A stretch of DNA of 64,000 nt, taken from the NCBI GenBank assembly GCA_002794785.1, contig NBBA01000012.1, positions 1,240,001 through 1,304,000 of the forward strand, read 5' to 3'. Below the pieces are notes generated by a model, which was given only the letters and a program-made list of their open reading frames with translations, searched no databases and was not told the DNA's origin. This document shows positions 22,877 through 36,373 of this stretch, piece by piece. The position numbers were made by a program, and so were the translations under genes. Numbering within the stretch: the stretch's first letter is position 1; every line of letters begins with the position of its first letter. Source of the stretch: Coniferiporia sulphurascens. Its lineage: Eukaryota; Basidiomycota; Agaricomycetes; Hymenochaetales; Hymenochaetaceae.

Positions 22877-25800
22877 AGCAGGCCACCGTGGACGAATGCT
22901 AGCGCGATCGTTTGAGGTATGGGTACGGGGCTTTGGGACGACAATAGAAGCATCCTAGTGCGCAGCGACTATAAGTGAACGTCGCTAGGACGGGGGGAGG
23001 TACCGAAAAGTCACGAACCCCGTCCTCTTATATCCGTTGTGGGACATCTACTTCTTTTGGCGATTGAGCTGAGTTGGGACACCGGTAATCGCGACATGCC
23101 CTTAGCGATTTGTGTGGAGGACGGAGAGCGAGCTTCTCGTGGGCGACGCAAGGCACTCCGCCGTGCGCTTTCGGGTTTAGCGACCCGTTCGGCGCTGGTG
23201 CTGTGAGGAAAACTAGACCAGTTCGGGGTAAAAAGAAGCACGTGTCGTAATACAGAAGGTCAGTGGGAATAGTGCAGAAGAACCAGTATGAAATCCAGAA
23301 ATTAGAATATAAAACGCCACAGCCAAACCTATGGGAACTGGCCGGTTCTAGAAGGAGGGGGGTTGCGATCGGCCTGTGGTGCTAACTACTTCCGACTTGT
23401 GTTTTGCTGTGCTACGGAACGATTTCGAGGCCTTTGGCGAGGACCATGGGGGACGGAGAGTCGAGCAGACAGGACAACTTGGGACGACTGCGTGGCCTTT
23501 GTATTGCACTTGGCACGGGGAATTGCTAATCAGGTCCTGATAACCGCGTACCGCCATATACCAAACCCTACACTCCTTTGTACGAGCAGGGCTTCCCATA
23601 CTTAAGTATGGTGACGTACGCGACTCACGATTGAATGAACGCTGCACCACAGCATCCGCAGTAAAATTTCACGTCTAATCAGGTATTTGTATAGACAAAA
23701 AATGCGCTTGTCAGCGTTTGAATCTACTAGTGTAGCGCGCGCGGCAGCCTGTCAGAATGTGGTCTCCTTCCATTAATCGGAAAAGTGGACACTTACGTGT
23801 GTGGTAGACCTTGATTTACAGTATGCTCTGACCGCGATCGTAGCCGGTACACACGCATAGTACTTGGGAATAAGAAGAGGGAAACAGAGATGATAAGGGG
23901 TCCTTTCTGTATGTACAGTACCGAAGGCCACAGACCTTCCCTTTCCCAAGGGTTCGTCTGACTCGGAGTCGGATGCGGACTCCTGCCGGATGCCAAATCG
24001 GGGTCCTGAGCTCGAATGTGTGGTGGCGGCATGATCGTCAGTGGTCACCGCTGAACTTGAAGTAGCGATAGTAGCCAGTGTACCTTGGTTCGACTCGGAT
24101 ACCTCCCAACAAGCCAGTTCCCTTGTTCATTTCTCTATCCAATGTGAACTTCTGGGAAGAGTAGCTCCTACAGCACGGATATTAACGTCCAGGAACACCG
24201 GGTATGGACTCGGCTATCTCGAAGGTGGACGTCGTGTGTGCAGAAGGCGAGCTGGCTTCGACGGTTCATCCTGCTAGTGAATTGCGTCTTTGGGATACAG
24301 GTTGGGTCACTCACAATGACTGGACTCAACGTCTCTGAACGGCGTTGTACAAGCTTGGCTTGACAAATACTGCACAACTAGAACTCTATCCTGAGGCGTT
24401 GGATAATATGCGACGGGGTCGCTAATGAAAGAGCAAATGCGGCTGCTTTCGTGCCTCATCCAGTATCCTTCGACTTGTGGCTATGCTCTGACTTCTGAAT
24501 ATGTTACTCTAGACGACCGTGACTACTGAGCGTGCATGCCATCATTTCAACTATCAACGACCTTCTCGTTAAAGCCCAAGCTGTCAATCAAAAATCAGAC
24601 TAATGGTCCCCTCCATTTTGTGATGGTCGTGGTCGCGCTTCAATACACGTGAGTATCTTACAGAGCATTAGTTAGCAGGACTTATAGGCACCACTGCTCG
24701 CACCCAAGCGGCGACTTCTATCGTCAAGGCGGTGTAGTATGACGACATCGGCGACTGTGGAAAGTCGGCTCTCGTGTACGGTCTTGCTCAAGGCTGGTGT
24801 ACGTCCGAATACCCTCTATTCCGATTGGATCAATACGACCACGCTCTATACTATCGTATGACCCCTATTACAAACCTTTTGTATTTTGCTTCCACAGCAC
24901 TCAAAACTCAGTAATTGATCCCCGGATCTGGCATCAAAACAGCTACATGCATTTTATATCAACTCCAATTTTTTTGGTACCACTTTTTAAGCTGGAACTC
25001 TTGCAACAATGGTGTCCCCCTTGTGCCAAGTGGCTGTCACGAATTGTCACGCATATTTTTATTCTCCGACAGCTTGGCGATTACATAAAGTAGTGTTAAC
25101 TACAAAGAATTTGTTATCTGAGATCGAAAAACGGTGCAATGCCAGATGCATTCTGTCACCGTTTGTCACTCTTCAAACATTATGCTCTCCCCCCGTACAC
25201 CACAACGTTCTATTCCACCCGGAGTAGTGGAATAGTACATCCTAGCATGTAATATGTATGATTGTGAAAAAAAAAAATGCCGATAAAATTGCTTGTTGTG
25301 CAAGCCGGCAGCCTTCCAAAGGCTCTTCATGATTGCAAAACAGGTATTTTATCTGTGGCCTCACGACAACGCAATATTTTGCTGCGACGTTATCATACCC
25401 ATTTTTAATAGTTTACCTAGCACTCATATGAAGTTTTTCAGCAGTAATTTAATTCTGTGGGAGCCCGGGATATCGATTTTGTGAGTAGGGATCCCTTTGT
25501 AATAGGGGTCATACGATAGTACCGGTCGGACAGATGGCAACCAGTCAGCTTTGATGGCCGCACTCTTCTGGGTCGTATGCTCCAATTCATCGGGTCTGTG
25601 GAAAAACTTGAATAAAAGTCCAGATGATCAGTATCTCCGCAGAGGCGCATGCGGATACCGCAAACATTTGCCGAGGGGCGCCCGCAAGGCATGTCTCCGT
25701 CGCATGAAACTGCGGGACCCGAACACGAGTGGACGGCAGACCAGACTGACCGTAATGCTCAGGTACGCGTGCTCATAATGCGGGTTGGAGGAGCCCCGAA

Positions 25801-26280
25801 CGGAAGCTCAGTGATCTCTTTGGATTTGTGAAGAATGTAAAGTTTGCGCCTTTCCCTTGCAATAGCACGACCAATTCTGACCGGGTATTAGCACATTCAC
25901 GGCTTGGACTCGTGGCTGCTAATCGCAGAATGAGATGTGTACACAGCCTAGGGCGGGAGCGGGAAAGTTTAAGCTTTTTATCAGATCTCGATGAATAACA
26001 CGAGCGACGGTCATGCGTCGCGTTGTCAGCAGGACCGTGACCTGACTGTACGCGCACGTGACTATCTCTATTATAATTTGTCCGGCCTCCCAGTGCCTTC
26101 CTCAACTTCCCTCATCTTCCTACGCTCACTGCTTGTCCACGTGTGCCCACGATTGCCTCCTCAAAAAGCACGCTCTTCTCGCGATTGTATAGGGCAATAC
26201 CCACTGCATTGTTTGCTACCTCCGCCTCGTCCACATCCACTACCAGGACAACCCCGACCCTGAACAGAAATACTCACACG
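22877..26280. other. Long intergenic region
   Basis: About 3.4 kb without a recognisable gene. Open frames are short and lack motifs on both strands. A poly-A run lies near 25267-25277. The last 200 bp (26077-26280) form an open leader in frame with trr1. Confidence 0.5.
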
Positions 26281-27381
<1,101 letters not shown>

Positions 27382-27581
27382 ACATGATTTATTTATCTAC
27401 GGTTTTTTTAGACATTGGGAGAGGCAATAGACGTGTATCCGTTTGTATCTTGTAAAATCTACGAGTTCGAAAATTTTCTTGCCACGTACGCTGCACGCAG
27501 CACGCGTCTGCGCTGTGACTCTGCGGTCTGTTCGACGCGTCTCGACACGTCACCCTTGCTGACCCTCCGATTCACTCTACC

Positions 27582-29694
27582 ATGCTCGCTTCTGTATGGT
27601 TGTGGGCAACCGCCATTTTTCTGTTGGCATCTGTGCCAGCAGTGACCCTGAAATCTTATGCTAGTCGTCTGGGAAAGGCGAACGTCTCGAAACGACGTGC
27701 CGTCCTACGAGCTCTCGGTGTACCCGACCACGAGAAACGCGCTCTCGTTGGTTTCTTCCATCCGTACTGGTAGGCTGCGCAGCTACTCCCTAAAATCATC
27801 TTTGAGTCGAGCGTAGCTGATTCTACGCAGGACAACACCTGTTCTAACTCGTTACCTCGAACTTGGAAACTAAAAGTAACGCGGGTGGTGGTGGAGAACG
27901 CGTATTGTGGGCAGCGGTCGCGCTTCTGCAGCGCACAGACCCGAACACCGTAAGCGTTGTTTACTCCGGTGATGGGGACGCAGGAAAGGACAAGATTATC
28001 GCTGAAGTTAAGGTACATCTTCTTTCACTGTACTCGGCGCATGCGACTCTGCGGGTGCTCAACGTCAACGGCAGTTCCGCTTCAACATCGTGCTTGACCC
28101 GTCCTCGTTGCATTTCGTGTTTCTGGACACGCGGAATCTTGTCGAAGATGCAAGCTGGCCGCATTTTACGCTCCTTGGCCAGAGTCTGGGGTCGATGTAC
28201 CTCGCATGGGAAGCGATGACGAAGCTTATTCCCGACATCTACATCGGTGCGTCCTTCCCCCCTGATTATCCCTCTCTTTTTGTCCCTAATTTTGTGTCTA
28301 TCTTGCGAACAATTTACATAGATACAATGGGATACGCATTTACATTCCCCGTCGTACGCGTCCTCGGCGCAGGACACGTACCCGTCGGCGCGTACGTGCA
28401 CTATCCAACCATTAGCACTGAGATGCTCGCGCGTGTCAAGGCACGCCGGCGCGGGTACGCCAACGCCAATGCCATTTCCTCATCTTCCGTCCTCAGCAGC
28501 GCCAAACTCCTGTGAGAACAGTCTACTGACTATATGCTACAAACAATCTCACTCGTTCTTTCCCCTGTCCTAGATATTACCGCATTTTCATGTACCATTA
28601 TGCTTCTGCGCTGAAGCGTGCGTCGTTCCTCATGGTCAACTCGTCCTGGACGAAGAACCATATAGACTCCATCCTCGTCCGCAAGGACACCTTGCTTAGT
28701 GCTATTCATGGTCTTCTCGCTCTACTTAGCCCGGTCTCGCTCCTCTCGTCGGTATCAGACGGCCATATCCCGCCGAAATCGGCACAGATCGTCTACCCGC
28801 CTTGCGAGACGCAGGAGCTCACTGACTTTGCGTTGGAGGGACGGGGAAAAATCATTTTGAGCGTTGCTCAGTTTAGGTGAATAAGGACGTTATTAAGGGA
28901 AGATCGGAAAACAAATAATTGACATTGATACGTAGACCAGAGAAAGACCACGCAGCCCAATTACATGCCGTCTCCGAGCTGCTAAAAGTTCATCCCGAGC
29001 ATCGCGAAACGGTCAGGTTGGTTATGGTCGGCGGATGCAGGAACGACGAAGATGCAGCGCGTGTAAAAGCTTTGCACGTCCTAGCTACGGAGCTGGGCAT
29101 TACAGTCAGTCCTAGCTATACATTGATAGCCAACAAAACGGCAGCAGCTAAAATAATGGTGTTTCTTTCTACAGGAAAATGTTGAACTTGTCATCAACGC
29201 TCCGCACGCTGATGTCCTTTCGTGGCTTTCAAAAGCAAGTATTGGGCTCAGCACGATGGTAGACGAGCACTTTGGGATAAACGTCGTCGAGTTCATGGTG
29301 AGTCTTCACCCGGCGTCCTCACTAGCACAGTCCGGTCTAATCTACCTGTGCCACAGGCCGCCGGCGTTATACCCGTCGCACACGCCTCAGGAGGACCATT
29401 TAACGATATCGTCTTGCCCTACAAGGGCGAACCCACTGGTAAGCCTACCTAAATCCGCATGAACCTTTATAAGTATTTACAAGCGACTGCTTATACACAG
29501 GCTACCACGCGACGACGTCCGAAACCTTCGGTGCCGCACTGCATACCGTGTTGTCCCTCTCACACGCAGAGGAGCTCGCAATGCGCGAGCGAGCACGCGG
29601 GTGGGCAGTCGAGCGTTTCTCACGCGGCGGATTCGAGAGGGCGTGGGAGGGGAGCGGCTGGAGGAAGTGGGTGCCTTCGCTGGCGGCGTCGTGA
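27582..29694 (+). CDS. alg11: GDP-Man:Man3GlcNAc2-PP-dolichol alpha-1,2-mannosyltransferase
   Basis: Nine exons: 27582-27769, 27877-28012, 28075-28246, 28322-28511, 28574-28876, 28936-29104, 29175-29297, 29357-29438 and 29501-29694. They join in frame to 518 residues, the usual size for the family. An N-terminal membrane anchor (residues about 1-22) is followed by [52 protein letters not shown] and the GT4-type [15 protein letters not shown]. It adds the last two alpha-1,2-mannoses on the cytosolic face of the ER during N-glycan precursor assembly. No defects seen. Confidence 0.96.
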
Positions 29695-30768
29695 AGACCG
29701 TACACTGCTACCGTATCTATCCAATAGTACTCTTGGATTGGCCCCTATGCGATTGTATAGCTTTTTATCCGAGGCTGATTCCGAGCCCCTCCTTCTCGTC
29801 CACGTCAAGATGACCCGGTTCGGATGACTACGAATGATTTGTTATTCTCCGGAACGGATGTCTCCCTTGTGGGATGCTACACATCCCCCCGCGGGTGTAG
29901 GGATTCCGCATTTCTTTCCCTATCGGCTCACAACGCTGGATTGAGAGGCTAAGGCTACTACTGTAGTGTAACCTTACTACAGTCCCAATCGGCAACTATG
30001 CACGTGATGCCAACAGTAGGAGAAGTCCAAACTCAGCCACTTGTGACAGTGTGTGACGATCACGAGGCGGGGACTCTTGAGAGTCAGAGTTCACCTTATA
30101 TAGTAACGATCGACATTCTCCATTTGGGAATTGAAGATTTTCTGATCTTCGTTTTCCCCAACTGTTGCTCTGACTACAATTCAACGAGGCCACGGACAAA
30201 AAATTTGCTCCAACAAAAACGCTTATATTGTATTTATCTACATTTATGTCTAGCAGTTTAGGATAATATGGCCTGTGTGCGGAGCAGGGTATGAACATGT
30301 TCACTAGCCAAAGTGTGATATGCAAATCACCTATGTATGGACTTCCTCTACCTTACACAATCACTGTCTTCAAGAGCAGGGATACGTAGGTCCTGAATCG
30401 GTGTTCTATTCGCTGCGCTCCTGTTCTGTGACCTCGTTTTCTGGTTGAGCCGTGGTTTGCATTTTAGCCATAAAGCCTGGATTTGTTTATATCCGACAAG
30501 GAGCCTGAGATGCGTACTAAGTTTGGTACATTAGAAACATTGATGTGCCAAATTTGTGCATCTCCTCGCCGGATGTAAAAAGATTCAGACATTGTGGATG
30601 AATCGTAAACCACGAAATTCTTTCATCGGAAAGAAAGAAGAAAAAGAACCAACGGCACACGGTGACAGTCAGCACTCTGTTTTCACAACTTTTTCTCAGC
30701 ATATTATGTAGTAAAGTCTTACTACAACGTCTATGTCAAGAAACATTCCGACAAACGTTCTCAATCCT
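29695..30768. other. Convergent 3' flanks of alg11 and the P450
   Basis: No gene recognised; frames are short and without motifs. Pyrimidine/purine-rich patches near 30610-30650 only. Confidence 0.5.
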
Positions 30769-33187
30769 CTAATGTTTAACAAGCGATACCTTCAGCGGGA
30801 GCTGCGGGACGACTTTGTCCGAGTCCTTGAGGACTGGAGATTGCAGGAAATTCATCGCCCAGAAGATATCCGGACCGGGCCCGAATATGAACGTCTCAAG
30901 GAGAACTGAAAGAACGAGCTCTGCGTGAACAAAGAGGTTTGTCAATACACGGAGGACCTCTCTGACTCTGGCGCAGATATGCAGGTGGACTTACTCATCT
31001 CCATCTCCGCGAACTTAAATCCTCTGTAAGATCGAGGGCGCAGGTTAGATAAAGTAATGGACGTTCTAAAGACAAACACGTACATGCAAGCTCTTCCGCC
31101 TCCGAGGAAAGTCATCCTACAAAATTTTGACAAGTCCGCACGCTTAGGACGCACAGCTGCGATGAACTAGTGGGCTTACATTGACGCATAAATACCCGGG
31201 AGGTGCGCCGCGGAAACGCTCTCGGGTAGTGGCTTCAACCAGCGCTCCGGCTTCCATACCTCTGCATCTTCGCCCCAGATGCGCTTATCCCTGTTCGCAC
31301 CCAAAACGGAGATCACGACACCCGTGTTTTTCTTCAGCGGGATCTCCTTGATCTCTGTCTTCCCGTCGGTTGCCTTGATTGGCCAGAGGAGCGGAAGGAC
31401 TGTGTCAGCCTTCGTTCTTGCAAGTCATCGCAGGATAATTGGTTAGCTGCGAAAAGGAAGGATGAAGGACATATCTCATACATGCGGTCTAGCCATGGGA
31501 CTGGCGGAAAAACGCGAAGCGTCTCGCGGCACACGGCATCCAAGTAAGGAAGACCCATGAGGGTGTCGTAATTGAGGTCGCCATGTTCTTGGCGTGCGTC
31601 AGTTACCTCTTGACGAAGTTTCGATTGCACGTCGGGATACAATGCTAGCTGGTGTAAAGTGCGACTGAGCGCGCTCGTCGTCGTATCGTGCCCCGCTACA
31701 ATAAAAGTGCTGTAAAAGGGGTCAGTCTATTGCAAAAGGGAGTAAGGTAGGTTTGTACCCCATATGCCCAAGAAGTTCCGACTCAGGTATCCGATCTTCT
31801 GCGCTAGCTTCTGCGTTTGCCTTGACTGTTGGCGAATTCATGAGATATAATATAGTGGCGCAAACATATGGAAGTGTACTCACGAAGAACGCTCATAATG
31901 TCCTTTCCCTTTCCAACCCGGCCATTGATGACCGTCTCGTCCCCCGCTTCGAGGGCCTCCCTCTTCTCATTCAAGATTTCGCTTGCAGACTGGAACAAGG
32001 TGTCCGAGATGTACGTCAACGTGTTAACCATGTCGAACGGACAAAGATCCAAGATCTTCCTACGAAAAGCAGGAGAGCCTATCTTTACGGCGTATGGGAG
32101 TAATTCGCGCTGAAGTTTCAATTTGGCGTTCATTGGGCTCAAAGGATGCACACAGAATGTCAGTAATATATCCACCTGACAACAAGGAGTCACCCGTCCC
32201 CCAGTCGCTAGTGCCAGAAATACTCACCCGAGCATTTTCACGGTATCGCTATACTTGTTCGCCTTTGCCTCGTCGAAGGCATCGAACGAATATCCGAGAC
32301 CGCCCTGTCCAATATATTCAAGGGCTGCACGGGACATCCACTTCATGACGTCTATATTCTCCTTGCCATCGCGCACCTCGTGTTCAAGGATATCTCGCAA
32401 CTAGAAGTCGTTTAATTAAGCTTTCAAGAGATACGAGGAAGATACTCACGTGGTGGGCGATTGGGTAGAAGATCGGGATGAGGTCACGCATATTTTTCAG
32501 AGAGAAGACTGGGTTAAGTATTTTGCGCTGCTTCTTGTGGTGGTCGCCTTCTTTCTATTTGAGAAGCTGGTATCTCAGAAAAGAAGCTGTACGTACCTAT
32601 CGTTGATAGTAGACTCTTTCCGAAGAAAAGGTCAATGAACCTAAAGTAGGGAACTGAGGTGAGCACTCAAGTTTTGCAGTATCCGGGAAGCTCGCATACG
32701 TTGTAAATTTTCCCGTTTCCTCGTAGACATATAGGTCCTTGATAATTATATGGTGTAGTGCCAGGGGGTCCGACACGTATAGTTGTTCGGCCTGTCCCCA
32801 GTTGTTCACATCGCACTGAAGAAAGTAACGCGACCATGCACTCACCCCGAACAGCATGTTCAACTTCGCGGTCCCGCCATATTTTTCGAGGAGCTCCTTA
32901 TGGAACTCCCAGCCAAGCAAGCGGTTAGTAAGCTGCGAGAAGTTCCCTGGGTCGCGTGTAGCAGTTCCAGATATCAGTATGTTATGAAAGTTATATAAAT
33001 ATCGTTCTCAGCCTCAGCGGATCACACACGAAGCATTCTGGATGAATGATTTACCTTTCCACCATGAGGTGCTTGGGGGTCCGGGGATGTGGGACAGGCT
33101 CCCTCCCACGACGAAGGGACGTAAGATGCGCCAAGATATAAACGAGATGAGAGAGAGAGCGACCACTTCCGAGATGGTGGGAGCCAT
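30769..33187 (-). CDS. Cytochrome P450 monooxygenase
   Basis: Thirteen exons splice to about 545 residues. An N-terminal membrane anchor (M-A-P-T-I-S-E-V-V-A-L-S-L-I-S) is followed by the proline hinge (I-P-G-P-P), helix C (D-H-H-K-K-Q-R-K-I-L-N-P), the I-helix oxygen-binding A-G-H-D-T-T-T-S, the K-helix E-T-L-R, the P-E-R-W region and the haem loop F-L-G-G-G-R-A-C-I-G-F-K-F-A-E-M-E. The haem Cys codon ends two bases before an intron, so the loop is split over two small exons (about 34 and 31 nt). All key residues are present, and the frame stays open to a TAG at 30769-30771. An ER-bound oxidase of unknown substrate. It neighbours no tailoring partners that would make a clear biosynthetic cluster. 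Confidence 0.93.
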
Positions 33188-34194
33188 GGTAGTGCACACC
33201 CAGCAAAGGGGTACTGTGCAGTTCGTACTTATAGCCCCTGGGCCGGAGAAGCTCGAAATTAAGCGACTCGGATGTGTTTGGCCGGATATCACTTACTTTG
33301 ACTCACAACTACGGATCCATTATAGAGTCGAAGCCTCGTCATTTTCCATTAGTATATAGACGGCAGCCGGTATTGACTGAATTCCAACTTTGGTATTTGA
33401 GAAATTTGTGGCTCAACAGGGAAGCACAAGGTTTGAAAACTATTCACCGGTAGAAGCGCTGTAGAGAAGCGCTGAATAGGGGATGGTCGCATGGCAGGCT
33501 GTTCACATGACAGAATGAGAAAAGCCAAGCCGTATCCGTCGGAAGAAACATAAAAATTACTGACAAGAATGGGCCGAAAGGGTGCATGTATCGTGGTGCA
33601 CGCTACGTGTTGAGGTTTATCGAAGACAATTACGGCGCCCTTCGAAGGGAAAATGGAACGCGAAAAGCATTTTGACTTTGTGGCGCGGGATTTGAGCGGT
33701 CATGATTACTCAAAGGACTTCCGGCAGGACCGGGAGGCTTCCTCAAGATAAAGTTCTTTGCCTGAAGGAGCTCTTGAATTTATTTACCTTAATCAGGTAC
33801 CACCAAAAAACTTCAATATCGGTCCGAAGATTCTGCTGAGTCCCATCGTAATCAGCTCCAGGGATAGATGGGAGCTGTGATGAAGGTGCTGTCCGCTTAT
33901 GGGGGGGGGGAGCGCCTTCTCGTATAGCACAGAAAACAGCATCATCAGTGACTCTTGCGCTGCGGTGAAGTACTACACACGCCCAGAACACGCCACGGGC
34001 TGAGTACAGATCGAAATTAACTCGTGTGTTAGCGTCAGTGACACATTTCATGGTTGCATCAGACCTCGCGCATCATGCATGACATTGGAATACGCGTCCT
34101 ATATGACACAAGCAGCATGGGTCATTGGCTCAAACTTCAGGATTTTGTCTAACAGCCCTCCTATCAAAGAATCTGCCCTATTACGCCTCAGGAC
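33188..34194. other. Divergent promoter region with poly-G run
   Basis: Between the P450 start and the gene at 34195. A ten-base G run lies at 33901-33910. A minus-strand ATG frame (34051 to 33743) is open but unrecognised. Confidence 0.45.
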
Positions 34195-35564
34195 ATGGAA
34201 TTACTGTCAAAATTGGCCATACAGGTTTACGCACACATACATGGACACAAAATAGAGGACGATGATACGGCTAGTTCATACGCAGAAGAATTTGGATTCG
34301 AACCCATTGATGACGGTCCTGATGGCAGGTTGGCTCTGGACCAGTACGGCAGAGTCGCCGAAGGGTCATATAGGTATTTCAATTTGCACTCGAACAGGCG
34401 GGATCGCGGGATACAAGACCGCTCGGAATGGGGCACATATATGGAGAGTACGCCCCCCGTCTTGCCGCTCAACGCGTGTTTCCCCGGGTTTGACAGCGAG
34501 TCATTGCTAGTTGCACAAGTTGTTCGAAGAAGGCTTGGAAACGAGGATTACATCGCCGACATACGCGAGCCCGAAAGTAGCAGCGACTCGGACGAGGACG
34601 ACGGCGAAGAGGAGGGCGACAAAGATGCAGACGGCGTCGAGGAACGTGACGCGCGTAATCTGAGTACACGTGACTTAGGGCTGCGGGATATTTTTAGATC
34701 AATGCTGCGAATACCCACGACGTCCACGCTTTCCTTCACCCCATCATCGTCGTTGTTTGGGTCAACTACACGCCCTGCGTCCAGAACGCTATATAGTTTA
34801 TCCTCTGCGGGATTATCTGAGACGCTCAACGGACCCGTCATATCGCACGATAGTACCTCAAGGATGGTCGCATCGAAAACGCACTTGTGGGTTTCGTTGT
34901 GGTTTCTTTTGACCGCGCCTGTCATTTTCTGGGATGCGGGTTACTGTTTCATGCGGTGAGAAACCATGAACCCTGCCGAGATGAAAAGTTCTGACTTCTG
35001 TCTGTAGTCCGCGGTCCTTCAAAGGCGGGGACCTTCACTGGATTTGGAAGCCATATGAAATCTACCAAGAAGTGGACTACGTCTACGGTGTCGAAGCATA
35101 CAACCGCGGTGATGGCTTTGCAAGCGCCCAATGTGCGTCCAATGCTCACCCCCGCTTTTATCAATGCTAAACTAGCCCATATATAAGCTTTCCTGAATGT
35201 CATAGAGACCTTTCTTAATCTCTATTACGTTTATGCCCAGCACATGCTCGCATCCCCCGTTGCTCCGCTTGTTGGCTTCGCGGCAGCAGTCATGACCCTG
35301 AGCAAGACCGTCCTGTATTGGGCACAAGAATACTATTGTGGTGGTTGTGCCGTAGGCCATAACGATTTATGGACCCTCTTCTGGTTCTGGATCGTTCCCA
35401 ACGGGTGAGCACGATTAAGTCTATACAAAGCCGAAACCATACTAACAATATCCTGTTACAGACTTTGGCTTATCTTTCCGACTTTGATTATCGGGCGGCT
35501 TGCTTTGGATATATCAGCAGGACTTACCACGGCGAGTAAGCTCGCATCATCCAAGAAGAAGTGA
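34195..35564 (+). CDS. Conserved fungal multi-pass membrane protein with acidic N-terminal extension
   Basis: Exons 34195-34955, 35008-35132, 35188-35404 and 35462-35564 give 401 residues. The last about 178 residues (from M-V-A-S-K-T-H at 34864) hold four hydrophobic segments and the motifs E-V-D-Y-V-Y-G, N-V-I-E-T-F-L-N-L, S-K-T-V-L-Y-W-A-Q-E-Y-Y-C-G and I-V-P-N-G-L-W-L-I-F-P. This arrangement recalls EXPERA-type (emopamil-binding-like) membrane proteins known widely in fungi; that link is from memory. Residues 1-223 are soluble, with a run of Asp/Glu near 130-150 and then a Ser/Thr-rich part, and I recognise no domain there. The true start may therefore be 34864, leaving a family-sized 178-residue protein. 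Confidence 0.75.
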
Positions 35565-36373
35565 ATTATGTAGTCCACTATTTATTATCGTACAGTCCGC
35601 TGTTGTCTTTCTATATCTACTGGTGTCTTGATTATGTCAGTGATATTGTCTAGTTTAGTATGTGTCTCCTCCACAATCATACGCCACGATATTTGCGCAA
35701 CAGGACGTCATTATAGCGTGGGTTGCGAGTCTTGTGTTCATCTCGTCAGCTCCCAAGGAACTAAAAAGGGTATAGTATGGGGTGCCATAGACACTTACTC
35801 ACTCGCAGCCCTTGTAACTATGTATGTAAGTGTTCCGCGTCTCCAAGTAATTAAGCAACAATTACCCGTGGTAGCGATCGACGCGGCAGAACCCGTTGCC
35901 CAATGAGAAGCCTCGATAACAGCAGTCGGCGCTTCCCGACTTCTTTATGACTATTGCCAATGTCGCCTTGTGCGCACAAGCTTCTTGCTGGGAAACGTCC
36001 ATAACGCCGTGCTGCATCTCTCAGTCGGACATACACACGGCGCTGCTTCATCTGATCTCTTATCCTCCGTCTGCTGTCTTTTCTATTTAATAGCCCGCTT
36101 GAACCTAACCCAATGGGAAACTACGGTATGTTCAGTGGAATATTCCGGCTTTCGATGGATCTCATGGATTTAGTAAAGCTCGGCCTATCAGGTTTCGCTG
36201 TCTCGCCTGCGCAGTGGCATTTAAGGGTCGGACATTGCGATCCTAAATGCTAATAAATTGTTTTTTTCTTTTTGCATACCTCACGTAGACATCCTCCCCC
36301 TCTCCCCTTTTACCACTCCTGCTCACCAACGGAGGAGCTATAAACATCTAAAGTGGCCATTGCCAATTCCCCC
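35565..36373. other. Intergenic
   Basis: 3' flank of the membrane protein gene and upstream region of DUF6533-like copy 5. No recognisable exon. Confidence 0.5.

Noticed and set aside
34548..34925. Minus-strand Ser-rich frame
   Set aside because: Reverse reading of the Asp/Glu-rich stretch of the plus-strand gene at 34195, which continues into conserved membrane exons.
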